Source of the DNA: CAYSXY01 sp964435165
Lineage (GTDB): Bacteria > Pseudomonadota > Alphaproteobacteria > Rickettsiales > RI-342
DNA length: 22,175 nt
Assembly (NCBI GenBank): GCA_964435165.1
Contig: CAYSXY010000035.1
Span: 1 to 22,175, forward strand
Direction: 5' to 3'
Shown: positions 7,660 through 13,818 of the stretch, one piece after another
Numbering within the stretch: position 1 is the first letter of the stretch
How the letters are laid out: each line of letters begins with the position of its first letter
The notes under the pieces: generated by a model
Told to the model about the DNA's origin: nothing
Seen by the model: only the letters and a program-made list of their open reading frames with translations
The model's database searches: none
Made by a program: the position numbers and the translations under genes

Positions 7660-8457
7660 ATGAAGCAATACCAACATCTAACCATGGATATTGACACGCG
7701 TGGCATTGCCACCGTCACGCTCAACCGGCCCGATGTGCATAATGCCATGAATGGCGTGTTGATCGAGGAATTGCATGAAGTGTTCGTCTTTCTTGGCATG
7801 CAGGACGAGGTGCGCGTGGTGGTGTTGCGCGGCAACGGCAAATCCTTTAGTGCCGGGGCGGATTTGAATGCTATGAAAGCGATGAAAGATGCCGGAGAGG
7901 CAGAGAATAAAGCGCAGAGTCAAAAGCTGGCGGCCATGTTTGCGGCAATTAACCAGTGTTTGGCGCCGGTGGTGGCGGTGGTGCATGGGGCGGCGCTTGG
8001 CGGTGGTACTGGGCTGGTAGCCTGTTGCGACATGGTGTTGGCGTTACCCAACGCGACCTTTGGCTTGACCGAGGTGCGGCTTGGGATTGTGCCAGCGGTG
8101 ATTTCGCCGTTTGTGTTGGCGAAAATTGGAGAGAGCTATGGCCGGGCTTATTTTACTTCCGGGTTGCGCTTTGATGCGGAGCAGGCACAGCGTATGGGGC
8201 TGGTGCATCAAGTGGCGGATGATGAAGCAGCTTTGGAATTGAAAATTACTGAGATTGTGGAGGCGTATCTGGCCAGTGGGCCGCGGGCCGTGCGTATGGC
8301 TAAACAGCTGATTGCAGAGCTGCCGTATTATAGTGAAGAGCGTGCACGGGCTGATTATACGGCGTCCGTGATTGCCAAGGCGCGGGTGAGCATGGAAGGG
8401 CAGGAGGGTATGGCGGCCTTTTTGGAGAAGCGGAAGCCGAATTGGGTGAAAGTATGA
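7660..8457 (+). CDS. liuC: 3-methylglutaconyl-CoA hydratase, LiuC type (crotonase family)
   Basis: A 265-residue enoyl-CoA hydratase family protein, proposed to hydrate 3-methylglutaconyl-CoA to HMG-CoA, the step between MCC and HMG-CoA lyase. FSAGADLNAM (63-72) and GAALGGGTGLVACCDM (110-125) form the CoA pocket and oxyanion hole. The first catalytic Glu of classical crotonases is Gly118 here, while Glu138 in GLTEVRLGIVPAVISP is retained. The same substitution and the RLG(I/L)(V/I)PAVISP stretch are typical of LiuC and gamma-carboxygeranoyl-CoA hydratase relatives, so the gene is not defective. It starts 12 bp after liuB with only GTGAGAG as a weak ribosome binding site, suggesting coupling to liuB. 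The next gene begins 103 bp later, after two hairpins. Confidence 0.9.
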   Translation: MKQYQHLTMDIDTRGIATVTLNRPDVHNAMNGVLIEELHEVFVFLGMQDEVRVVVLRGNGKSFSAGADLNAMKAMKDAGEAENKAQSQKLAAMFAAINQCLAPVVAVVHGAALGGGTGLVACCDMVLALPNATFGLTEVRLGIVPAVISPFVLAKIGESYGRAYFTSGLRFDAEQAQRMGLVHQVADDEAALELKITEIVEAYLASGPRAVRMAKQLIAELPYYSEERARADYTASVIAKARVSMEGQEGMAAFLEKRKPNWVKV

Positions 8458-8501
8458 GGCTCTATGTTTGTCGCTTTCAGGCCTCAGACCGTCACCTTAA
8501 C

Positions 8502-8542
8502 CCTCTCCCAGTGGGAGAGGTAAGCGGCGATAACGTCGCCGC
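8502..8542. repeat. Two tandem hairpins between liuC and the biotin carboxylase gene
   Basis: CCTCTCCCA-G-TGGGAGAGG (8502-8520) is a perfect 9-bp inverted repeat of the widespread AACCCTCTCCC-type proteobacterial intergenic element. It is followed by GCGGCGA-TAACG-TCGCCGC (8524-8542), a 7-bp stem that ends exactly where the ribosome binding site AGGAAAGG (8543-8550) of the next gene begins. The second stem could tune translation or mRNA stability of the downstream genes (inference). Confidence 0.65.
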
Positions 8543-8560
8543 AGGAAAGGATATAAAAAA

Positions 8561-10066
8561 ATGAGTCGATCCATTCGCTCCATCCTTATTGCCAATCGCG
8601 GCGAGATTGCCATGCGTATTATCGCTACATGTAAGGCGATGGGTATTCGTACGGTTACCGTTTATAGTGAGGTTGACAGCCAGTTACCGCACGCGCTGAT
8701 GAGTGACAGCGCTTATCTGTTGCCGGGTGAGACATTGGCCGAGACCTATCTCAACCAAGCAGCGCTGATTGAGATTGCGCAGCAATCCGGTGCGGAGGCG
8801 ATTCACCCCGGCTATGGTTTTTTGTCGGAGAATGCCGGGTTTGCGACAAAGGTGGCCGAGGCCGGGTTGGTTTTCATCGGCCCACCGGCGTCGTGTATTG
8901 CGACAATGGGCGATAAAATTGCGGCGCGGGAAGCCGCTGTGAAGGCCGGGGTGCCGGTGGTGCCGGGTTATGATGGTGATGATCAGAGTGAACCCCGCCT
9001 GAAGACCGAAGCGGAGAATATTGGTTACCCCGTGATGATTAAGGCCTCGGCTGGTGGTGGTGGCAAGGGTATGCGAATCGTCAATGACGCATCGGCCTTT
9101 GCTGATGCTCTGGCGCAAGCTAAAAGTGAGGCCCTCAACGCATTTGGCGATGACCGGGTGTTTTTGGAGAAATACATCACCTCGCCGCGGCATATTGAGG
9201 TGCAGGTTTTTTCCGATACGCATGGCAGTCATGTGCATTTGTTTGAACGTGAATGCTCGATTCAGCGTCGGCACCAGAAGATTGTGGAAGAAAGCCCGTC
9301 ACCCGCAGTGGATGAGGCGACCCGCGCTCATTTGACAGAAGCTGCCGTTTCTCTCACTCAAAGCATTGCGTATGTGGGGGCGGGAACCGTGGAATATATA
9401 ATGGATCAGGGTGGGGAATGTTATTTTCTGGAAATGAATACGCGCCTTCAGGTGGAGCATCCGGTCACAGAGATGATTACCGGCCTGGATTTGGTGCGCT
9501 GGCAGATCATGGTCGCCGAAGGCAAGCCGTTGCCAATGGTGCAGGGTGCTATTGATCAGCAGGGCCATGCCATTGAGGTGCGGATTTATGCGGAGAATCC
9601 GGCTAAGGGGCATATTCCATCCGTTGGGCGCATTGCCCATATCGGTCAGCCAGCCTTGCGCAATATGCGCCTGGAATGTGGTTATGCAGATGGCACCCAT
9701 GTAACGATGCATTATGACCCGATGCTGGCGAAGCTCGTTTGCTGGGGAGAGACGCGGGAAGAAGCACGGCAGGCGCTACTTGCCGCGTTGGATGACGTGC
9801 CATTTGCCGGAGTGCAGACCAACCGTGCGTATTTGCAGCATATCCTCAGGCATGCAGCATTCATTGATGGCGCGACCTATACCCATTTTCTGGAACAGCA
9901 TGAACAGGAATTAGTGGCAACTGAACTGACAGATGTACAATGTGCAGATGCGCTGGCGGCGTATCTCTTGGCTGGTAAAGGCACAGCCCGGCGTGAGGTT
10001 GCGAATGATCAGTCGACACCAGCATTGTGGGATATGGATGAATTGGCAGGATTCAGAAATGCATAA
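8561..10066 (+). CDS. liuD: Methylcrotonyl-CoA carboxylase alpha, biotin carboxylase part
   Basis: A 501-residue biotin carboxylase that carboxylates carrier-bound biotin with ATP and bicarbonate. IANRGEIAMRI opens the N-terminal domain (10-20), with IHPGYGFLSEN at 81-91, the ATP-grasp glycine loop SAGGGGKGM at 163-171, ERECSIQRRHQK at 229-240, and the catalytic EMNTRLQVEHPVTE at 291-304. MCC alpha is normally a single chain of about 650-670 residues with biotin carboxylase, BT and biotinyl domains. Here it stops soon after the biotin carboxylase domain (ending ALWDMDELAGFRNA), and the rest is encoded by an overlapping gene in another frame. It is therefore either a genuine two-gene arrangement or a frameshift. 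AGGAAAGG (8543-8550) supports the start. Confidence 0.92.
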   Translation: MSRSIRSILIANRGEIAMRIIATCKAMGIRTVTVYSEVDSQLPHALMSDSAYLLPGETLAETYLNQAALIEIAQQSGAEAIHPGYGFLSENAGFATKVAEAGLVFIGPPASCIATMGDKIAAREAAVKAGVPVVPGYDGDDQSEPRLKTEAENIGYPVMIKASAGGGGKGMRIVNDASAFADALAQAKSEALNAFGDDRVFLEKYITSPRHIEVQVFSDTHGSHVHLFERECSIQRRHQKIVEESPSPAVDEATRAHLTEAAVSLTQSIAYVGAGTVEYIMDQGGECYFLEMNTRLQVEHPVTEMITGLDLVRWQIMVAEGKPLPMVQGAIDQQGHAIEVRIYAENPAKGHIPSVGRIAHIGQPALRNMRLECGYADGTHVTMHYDPMLAKLVCWGETREEARQALLAALDDVPFAGVQTNRAYLQHILRHAAFIDGATYTHFLEQHEQELVATELTDVQCADALAAYLLAGKGTARREVANDQSTPALWDMDELAGFRNA

Positions 10067-10568
10067 GACGCTCCTTATCGACGGGCAGGCCTGTGACATC
10101 GAATCCCTCGAGCAGCAGGTTGATTATGTCCAGTTTCGCTATCAGGGTCAGGATTATCGTTATCGATTACGCCGCCGCCAACATGGTGAGGTGGTGATGG
10201 AACGCCAACATAACGACACAGTGCAGCTTGTGCATGGTTATGTCGGTCAGCCAAGTACAGATGGTGTCTCACGGCTATGGATTGATGGGCGCGAGGTGGA
10301 TGTGAGTGATGGCTCCCGGCGCAGCAAGGCAGTTGCCGATGATGCGCCGGATGAAGCGGTGGCACCGCTCACCGGTGTCGTGCGCTCGGTTCAGGTGGAA
10401 GTGGGGCAGTCCGTCACCAAAGGCAGTGCGCTGGTGGTGATGGAAGCGATGAAGATGCAAATGACGATTACTGCGCCGCGTGATGGGGTTATTTCTGAAG
10501 TACATGTGGTTGAAGGAGAGCAGGTCGAAGAGGGCACGATCGTGGTAGATATAGAGACTCATAGTTGA
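10059..10568 (+). CDS. Methylcrotonyl-CoA carboxylase alpha, BT plus biotin carrier part
   Basis: A 169-residue protein matching the C-terminal part of MCC alpha. Residues 1-90 (strand-rich, HKTLLIDGQ...RYRLRR...LWIDGREVDV) correspond to the BT region that contacts the beta subunit. Residues about 101-166 are a biotinyl domain (APLTGVVRSVQVEVGQSV) with the biotin attachment site EAMKM, Lys132. The ATG overlaps the stop of the upstream gene (ATGCATAA, 10059-10066), an arrangement that permits translational coupling by re-initiation. The same frame is open further upstream to 9933, but those codons lie within the biotin carboxylase gene. It must cooperate with the upstream biotin carboxylase and LiuB to form the holoenzyme. 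Confidence 0.88.
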   Translation: MHKTLLIDGQACDIESLEQQVDYVQFRYQGQDYRYRLRRRQHGEVVMERQHNDTVQLVHGYVGQPSTDGVSRLWIDGREVDVSDGSRRSKAVADDAPDEAVAPLTGVVRSVQVEVGQSVTKGSALVVMEAMKMQMTITAPRDGVISEVHVVEGEQVEEGTIVVDIETHS

Positions 10569-10577
10569 GCCCTTACT

Positions 10578-10677
10578 GGCTGCAAATACCACTATAGTTG
10601 TGCTGCTCATGTCACGTATTATCTATACGCTCATTCCACTGCTCACTATAGCGGTATTTTCGCACAATAATCATCTC
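10578..10677 (+). repeat. Structured intergenic repeat, copy 3 (divergent outer stem)
   Basis: It lies 10 bp after the stop of the biotin carrier gene. The conserved core TGTGCTGCTCATGTCACGTA and TACGCTCATTCCACTGCTC matches copies 1 and 2. The outer stem has unrelated sequence: AATACCACTATAGT (10585-10598) pairs with ACTATAGCGGTATT (10645-10658) with one mismatch. The inner stem is CGTAT/ATACG where copies 1 and 2 have CGTAC/GTACG, a compensatory change. The pairing is kept while the sequence changes, which supports a selected structure. Confidence 0.8.
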
Positions 10678-10721
10678 AACTAGGTTTGTATTAAGTGTGT
10701 TTTTTAAGGCGGGAATATTAG

Positions 10722-11636
10722 ATGTTTGAGCATTTGCCAAAACAGATTCGCATTGTGGAGGTTGGTCCACGCGATGGCTTGCAGAATGAAGCAACACCGG
10801 TGGCAACAAGCGATAAATGGCGCTTTGTCGAGCTATTGGCTGAGAGTGGCCTCAATAACATTGAATTGACCAGTTTTGTGCGACCCGACCGTATTCCCCA
10901 ACTGAGTGATGCTAAGGAACTGTCTGCTATGATGCAGGCATCGCCACTCAAGGAATCGATTAATTTTTCGGCATTAGTGCCAAACATGAAGGGCATGGAG
11001 GCTGCCGTGGCGGCGGGTATGCGTGAGGTGGCCGTGTTTGTTGCCACGTCAGAGACATTCTCTCAGAAAAATATCAATGCCTTGATCGATGCGTCATTTG
11101 AGCGGCTTGCGCCGGTGCTGGTATTGGCGAGTGAGCATGGCATCAAGGTGCGAGGGTATCTCTCCACCGTGTTTGGCTGCCCATATGAAGGCGAGGTGCC
11201 GCCTGCAAAGGTGGTGGAGGTGACGCAACGCCTGCTGGAGATTGGTTGTTATGAAGTCTCGCTTGGTGACACAACGGGGGTCGGCACACCGGGGCAGGTG
11301 AAAGAGGTGTTGTCGTTGCTGTTGGCATCTGTTCCGGCCGAGCGGCTGGCGCTGCATTTTCATGATACGCGTGGGATGGCGCTGGCCAATATGCTGGTGG
11401 CGCTGGAGATGGGTATTGGCACCTATGATGCGTCCTGCGCTGGCCTGGGCGGGTGCCCGTATGCCAAAGGTGCCAGCGGCAATGTCGCGACCGAAGAGGT
11501 GGTGTATCTGGCCGAGAGCTTAGGCATTCAGACGGGTGTTGAACTCAACACATTGGTGGCGGCTGGTGACTTTATGCTGCAACGGCTAGGGCGAGACAGT
11601 GCGTCGAAATTACATCGGGTTATCCGGCAAGATTAA
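10722..11636 (+). CDS. liuE: Hydroxymethylglutaryl-CoA lyase
   Basis: A 304-residue TIM-barrel lyase that splits HMG-CoA into acetyl-CoA and acetoacetate, the last step of leucine degradation. EVGPRDGLQNE (13-23) carries catalytic Arg17 and metal-binding Asp18. SLGDTTGVGTP is at 180-190. LHFHDTRG supplies the metal ligands His212 and His214. The family signature GLGGCPYAKGASGNVATE (241-258) includes the active-site Cys245. Length is normal for bacterial enzymes. A modest ribosome binding site (AAGGCGGG, 10706-10713) precedes the ATG. The 153-bp gap before it contains structured repeat copy 3. Its stop codon overlaps that of the convergent galU gene (TTAA, 11633-11636). Confidence 0.94.
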   Translation: MFEHLPKQIRIVEVGPRDGLQNEATPVATSDKWRFVELLAESGLNNIELTSFVRPDRIPQLSDAKELSAMMQASPLKESINFSALVPNMKGMEAAVAAGMREVAVFVATSETFSQKNINALIDASFERLAPVLVLASEHGIKVRGYLSTVFGCPYEGEVPPAKVVEVTQRLLEIGCYEVSLGDTTGVGTPGQVKEVLSLLLASVPAERLALHFHDTRGMALANMLVALEMGIGTYDASCAGLGGCPYAKGASGNVATEEVVYLAESLGIQTGVELNTLVAAGDFMLQRLGRDSASKLHRVIRQD

Positions 11637-12529
11637 CCGGCCAGTTTTTTGCCGACACCATTGGTGGCATAGCGGCCAATAATTTCCTGAATATGGGGGC
11701 CGAGTTCCGCATGGTTCATGCCGAAGGCGATGTTGGCCTCTAAAAATCCTTCATGGCTGCCGCAATCGAAGCGCTCACCCTGAAAGCGGAAACCATGGAC
11801 ACCATGGCGGTTCATCGATTGCATAATGGCGTCGGTGAGTTGAATTTCACCCCCGGCCCCGGCTTTTTGTTTGTCCAGATAATCAAAAATATCGGGTTGA
11901 AGGATGTAACGACCGATCACGGCATCACGTGACGGGGCATTCTCAGGCTTGGGCTTTTCAATCAGTCCCTTTGCACGCACGAGACGCCCCATATCTTCTT
12001 CCACATCGAGTATGCCATATTGATCAGTTTTGTCCTGTGGCACTTCCTGCACCGCGACCATGTGCCCGCCCACTTGCGGGTGGGAGGTAATCATTTGCGA
12101 CAGGCAGGATTTTTCAGCCATAATCAAATCATCGGCGAGCAGTACCGCGAAAGGCTCATTGTGAATGAAATGGCGGGCGCACCACACAGCATGGCCAAGC
12201 CCAAGCGGGGCCTGCTGGCGGGTGAACATAATACTACCGGCCGGCGGTAACCAGCCGGTGACCTTTTCCAGTAATGCATTTTTCTGTTTTGATTCTAAAA
12301 TGCTTTCCAGTTCGTAACTCTGGTCAAAATGGTTGGTAATGGCGGTTTTGTTGCGCCCGGTGACGAAGATAAATTCCTCAATGCCAGCTTCTAACGCTTC
12401 TTCAAACGCATATTGCACCAGCGGTTTATCGACGATAGGCAGCATTTCTTTCGGCAGTGATTTGGTGGCAGGCAAAAAGCGGGTGCCAAGTCCACCGACG
12501 GGAAATACAGCTTTACGAACAATGCCCAT
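11633..12529 (-). CDS. galU: UTP--glucose-1-phosphate uridylyltransferase
   Basis: A 298-residue nucleotidyltransferase making UDP-glucose from UTP and glucose-1-phosphate, a precursor for surface polysaccharides. The nucleotide-binding FPVGGLGTRFLPATKSLPKEMLPIVDKP is at about 9-36, followed by QYAFEEALEAGIEEFIFVTGR, LADDL, LIEKPKPENAPS and the sugar-binding FDCGSHEGFLEAN near the C-terminus. These are diagnostic for GalU rather than for RfbA-type thymidylyltransferases. The frame extends 12 codons upstream to 12565, but the ATG at 12529 begins the family-typical MGIVRKAVFP and has AAAGG about 10 nt upstream, so I choose it. It is convergent with liuE and divergent from the polysaccharide operon, whose glycosyltransferases its product could feed. 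Confidence 0.94.
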   Translation of the reverse strand: MGIVRKAVFPVGGLGTRFLPATKSLPKEMLPIVDKPLVQYAFEEALEAGIEEFIFVTGRNKTAITNHFDQSYELESILESKQKNALLEKVTGWLPPAGSIMFTRQQAPLGLGHAVWCARHFIHNEPFAVLLADDLIMAEKSCLSQMITSHPQVGGHMVAVQEVPQDKTDQYGILDVEEDMGRLVRAKGLIEKPKPENAPSRDAVIGRYILQPDIFDYLDKQKAGAGGEIQLTDAIMQSMNRHGVHGFRFQGERFDCGSHEGFLEANIAFGMNHAELGPHIQEIIGRYATNGVGKKLAG

Positions 12530-12690
12530 AATGATGATGCCTTTCAGCGAATGAAATAGACTCATTATTAAAGCGGACTGGCATTGAGATAGCGTTAATC
12601 CATGATGAGTGGTTTCATTTATTCCCTAGGGCTTTTTTTACCAATCATTACTAAAGTGTCGTTTCTTGATTATGATACTGATGATTAAAG
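12530..12690. other. Divergent intergenic segment upstream of galU
   Basis: Together with the adjoining mobile-like element (12691-12966) this makes a 441-bp gene-free stretch. It should hold the galU promoter (minus strand) and, before the element inserted, that of the polysaccharide operon (plus strand). No sigma70 promoter could be assigned with confidence. CCCTAGGG followed by CTTTTTTT at 12624-12638 is a palindrome plus T-run without a loop, so I do not call it a terminator. Confidence 0.4.
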
Positions 12691-12966
12691 TTAGGCTCTG
12701 TTGACGTTTAATTTAAGGATTTTGCCATGAGATTGACTGCGTTGCATAACAAGGAAAATGTTGATGGTGATGTGGTTCATCATCAGCATAAGTTTTCTGC
12801 CGTTAGTCGACGCAATCAGCTATGGCCTTGCTGGTTGCGGCAAAGATTTCCATTCGCTGTGTTAAAACACTTGAAAAATGAACCACATTTCCCTGTGTGC
12901 TTTGCCTTGCGAGCTGAAAATCTTTGCCGACAACAAAACATTAACTTAATCGGCAACAGAGCCTAA
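12691..12966. mobile_element. 276-bp MITE-like element with terminal inverted repeats
   Basis: The ends are perfect 13-bp inverted repeats, TTAGGCTCTGTTG (12691-12703) and CAACAGAGCCTAA (12954-12966). The similarity continues imperfectly to about 30 bp. If the element proper begins at GGCTCTG, it is flanked by TA on both sides, as expected for TA-targeting elements (IS630/Tc1-like); a TNA target (some IS5 members) is an alternative. Internal inverted repeats are ATGTGGTTCAT/ATGAACCACAT (12770-12780, 12878-12888) and GGCAAAGATTT/AAATCTTTGCC (12839-12849, 12918-12928). No transposase is present; the only internal frame is 79 codons of no recognised family. The right end lies 4 bp before the methyltransferase start. 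Confidence 0.65.
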
Positions 12967-12970
12967 TTTT

Positions 12971-13816
12971 ATGGATGAAAAAAATATCCAGTCTTTTTGG
13001 AATGCCCACCCTTGCGGCGAGCAATTTGCTGGTGGTTTGCAAGAGGATTATCAGCGTTTCTTTGATGAATATGATGCGTACCGCTATCGAACCGAGGGCC
13101 ATATACTGACATGTCTGGATGCGTGCGGGCTGGAAGGTCAGAATGTGTTGGAGATTGGATTGGGTCAAGGAGCCGATAGTGAGCAGATTATTCGTCGAGG
13201 TGGCAACTGGCATGGGTTGGATCTGACGCCTGAGTCCGTTGATCGTGTCAAAACGCGGATGGCTCTCAAATCCCTACCTTATCGCGATATCAAGCAAGGG
13301 TCAGCTCTGGAGATACCCTATGAGGATAACCAGTTCGATGTCGTCTACTCGCATGGCGTGCTGCACCATATTCCGGATATAGGTAAAGCTCAGCAGGAAA
13401 TATCGCGTGTGTTAAAACCGCAAGGCCGTCTTATTATCATGCTCTATGCCAAATGGTCGCTGAATTACCTGCTTTCCATTGTTGTCGTGCGGCGGATCGG
13501 ATTATTAGGATTATGGGTATTGCCGGTAACGCCTAAAGGTATTTATGCACAACATGTCTCCAATGCGAAAGAAGCTGGATTGATGAATTATCTGAAGATG
13601 GAACGATTTATCCACCATAATACGGATGGTCCACTCAATCCTTATGCCAAAGTCTATGATGTGAAAGAGGTACAAAAGGATTTTTCGGATTTTTCAGTCG
13701 AGCATGCACATAAGGAATTTATGCACGCCCCGCCACTTCCAGTGCATGGACTGCCGGGTGCCGGAGTGATGGGATGGCATTTATGGGTGCATCTTCGCAA
13801 TAACAAGGCTGCATAA
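12971..13816 (+). CDS. Class I SAM-dependent methyltransferase
   Basis: A 281-residue methyltransferase (Methyltransf_11-like). An N-terminal segment IQSFWNAHPCG...RYRTEGHIL (6-46) is typical of a family found in polysaccharide gene clusters. Motif I is LEIGLGQGADS (60-70), the acidic loop follows in HGLDLTPES (81-89), and motif post-II reads FDVVYSHGVLHHIPD (122-136). Residues about 160-190 are hydrophobic and may cover the substrate site or touch the membrane. The gene opens a run of four tightly packed genes with amidotransferase and glycosyltransferases, so it probably methylates a sugar, lipid carrier or glycan (inference). No ribosome binding site is visible: the 5' flank is the terminal repeat of the MITE-like element, which may have replaced the native leader. 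Confidence 0.88.
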   Translation: MDEKNIQSFWNAHPCGEQFAGGLQEDYQRFFDEYDAYRYRTEGHILTCLDACGLEGQNVLEIGLGQGADSEQIIRRGGNWHGLDLTPESVDRVKTRMALKSLPYRDIKQGSALEIPYEDNQFDVVYSHGVLHHIPDIGKAQQEISRVLKPQGRLIIMLYAKWSLNYLLSIVVVRRIGLLGLWVLPVTPKGIYAQHVSNAKEAGLMNYLKMERFIHHNTDGPLNPYAKVYDVKEVQKDFSDFSVEHAHKEFMHAPPLPVHGLPGAGVMGWHLWVHLRNNKAA

Positions 13817-13818
13817 TT

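Noticed and set aside
7990..8040. Loss of the first crotonase catalytic Glu in liuC as a sign of inactivation
   Set aside because: Gly at this position together with the RLGIVPAVISP stretch is typical of LiuC-type hydratases.
12624..12638. CCCTAGGG plus CTTTTTTT as an intrinsic terminator
   Set aside because: The palindrome has no room for a loop, and no plus-strand gene ends just upstream.
12727..12966. 79-codon frame inside the MITE-like element
   Set aside because: No recognisable family or ribosome binding site; it ends within the terminal repeat and is better explained as part of the element.
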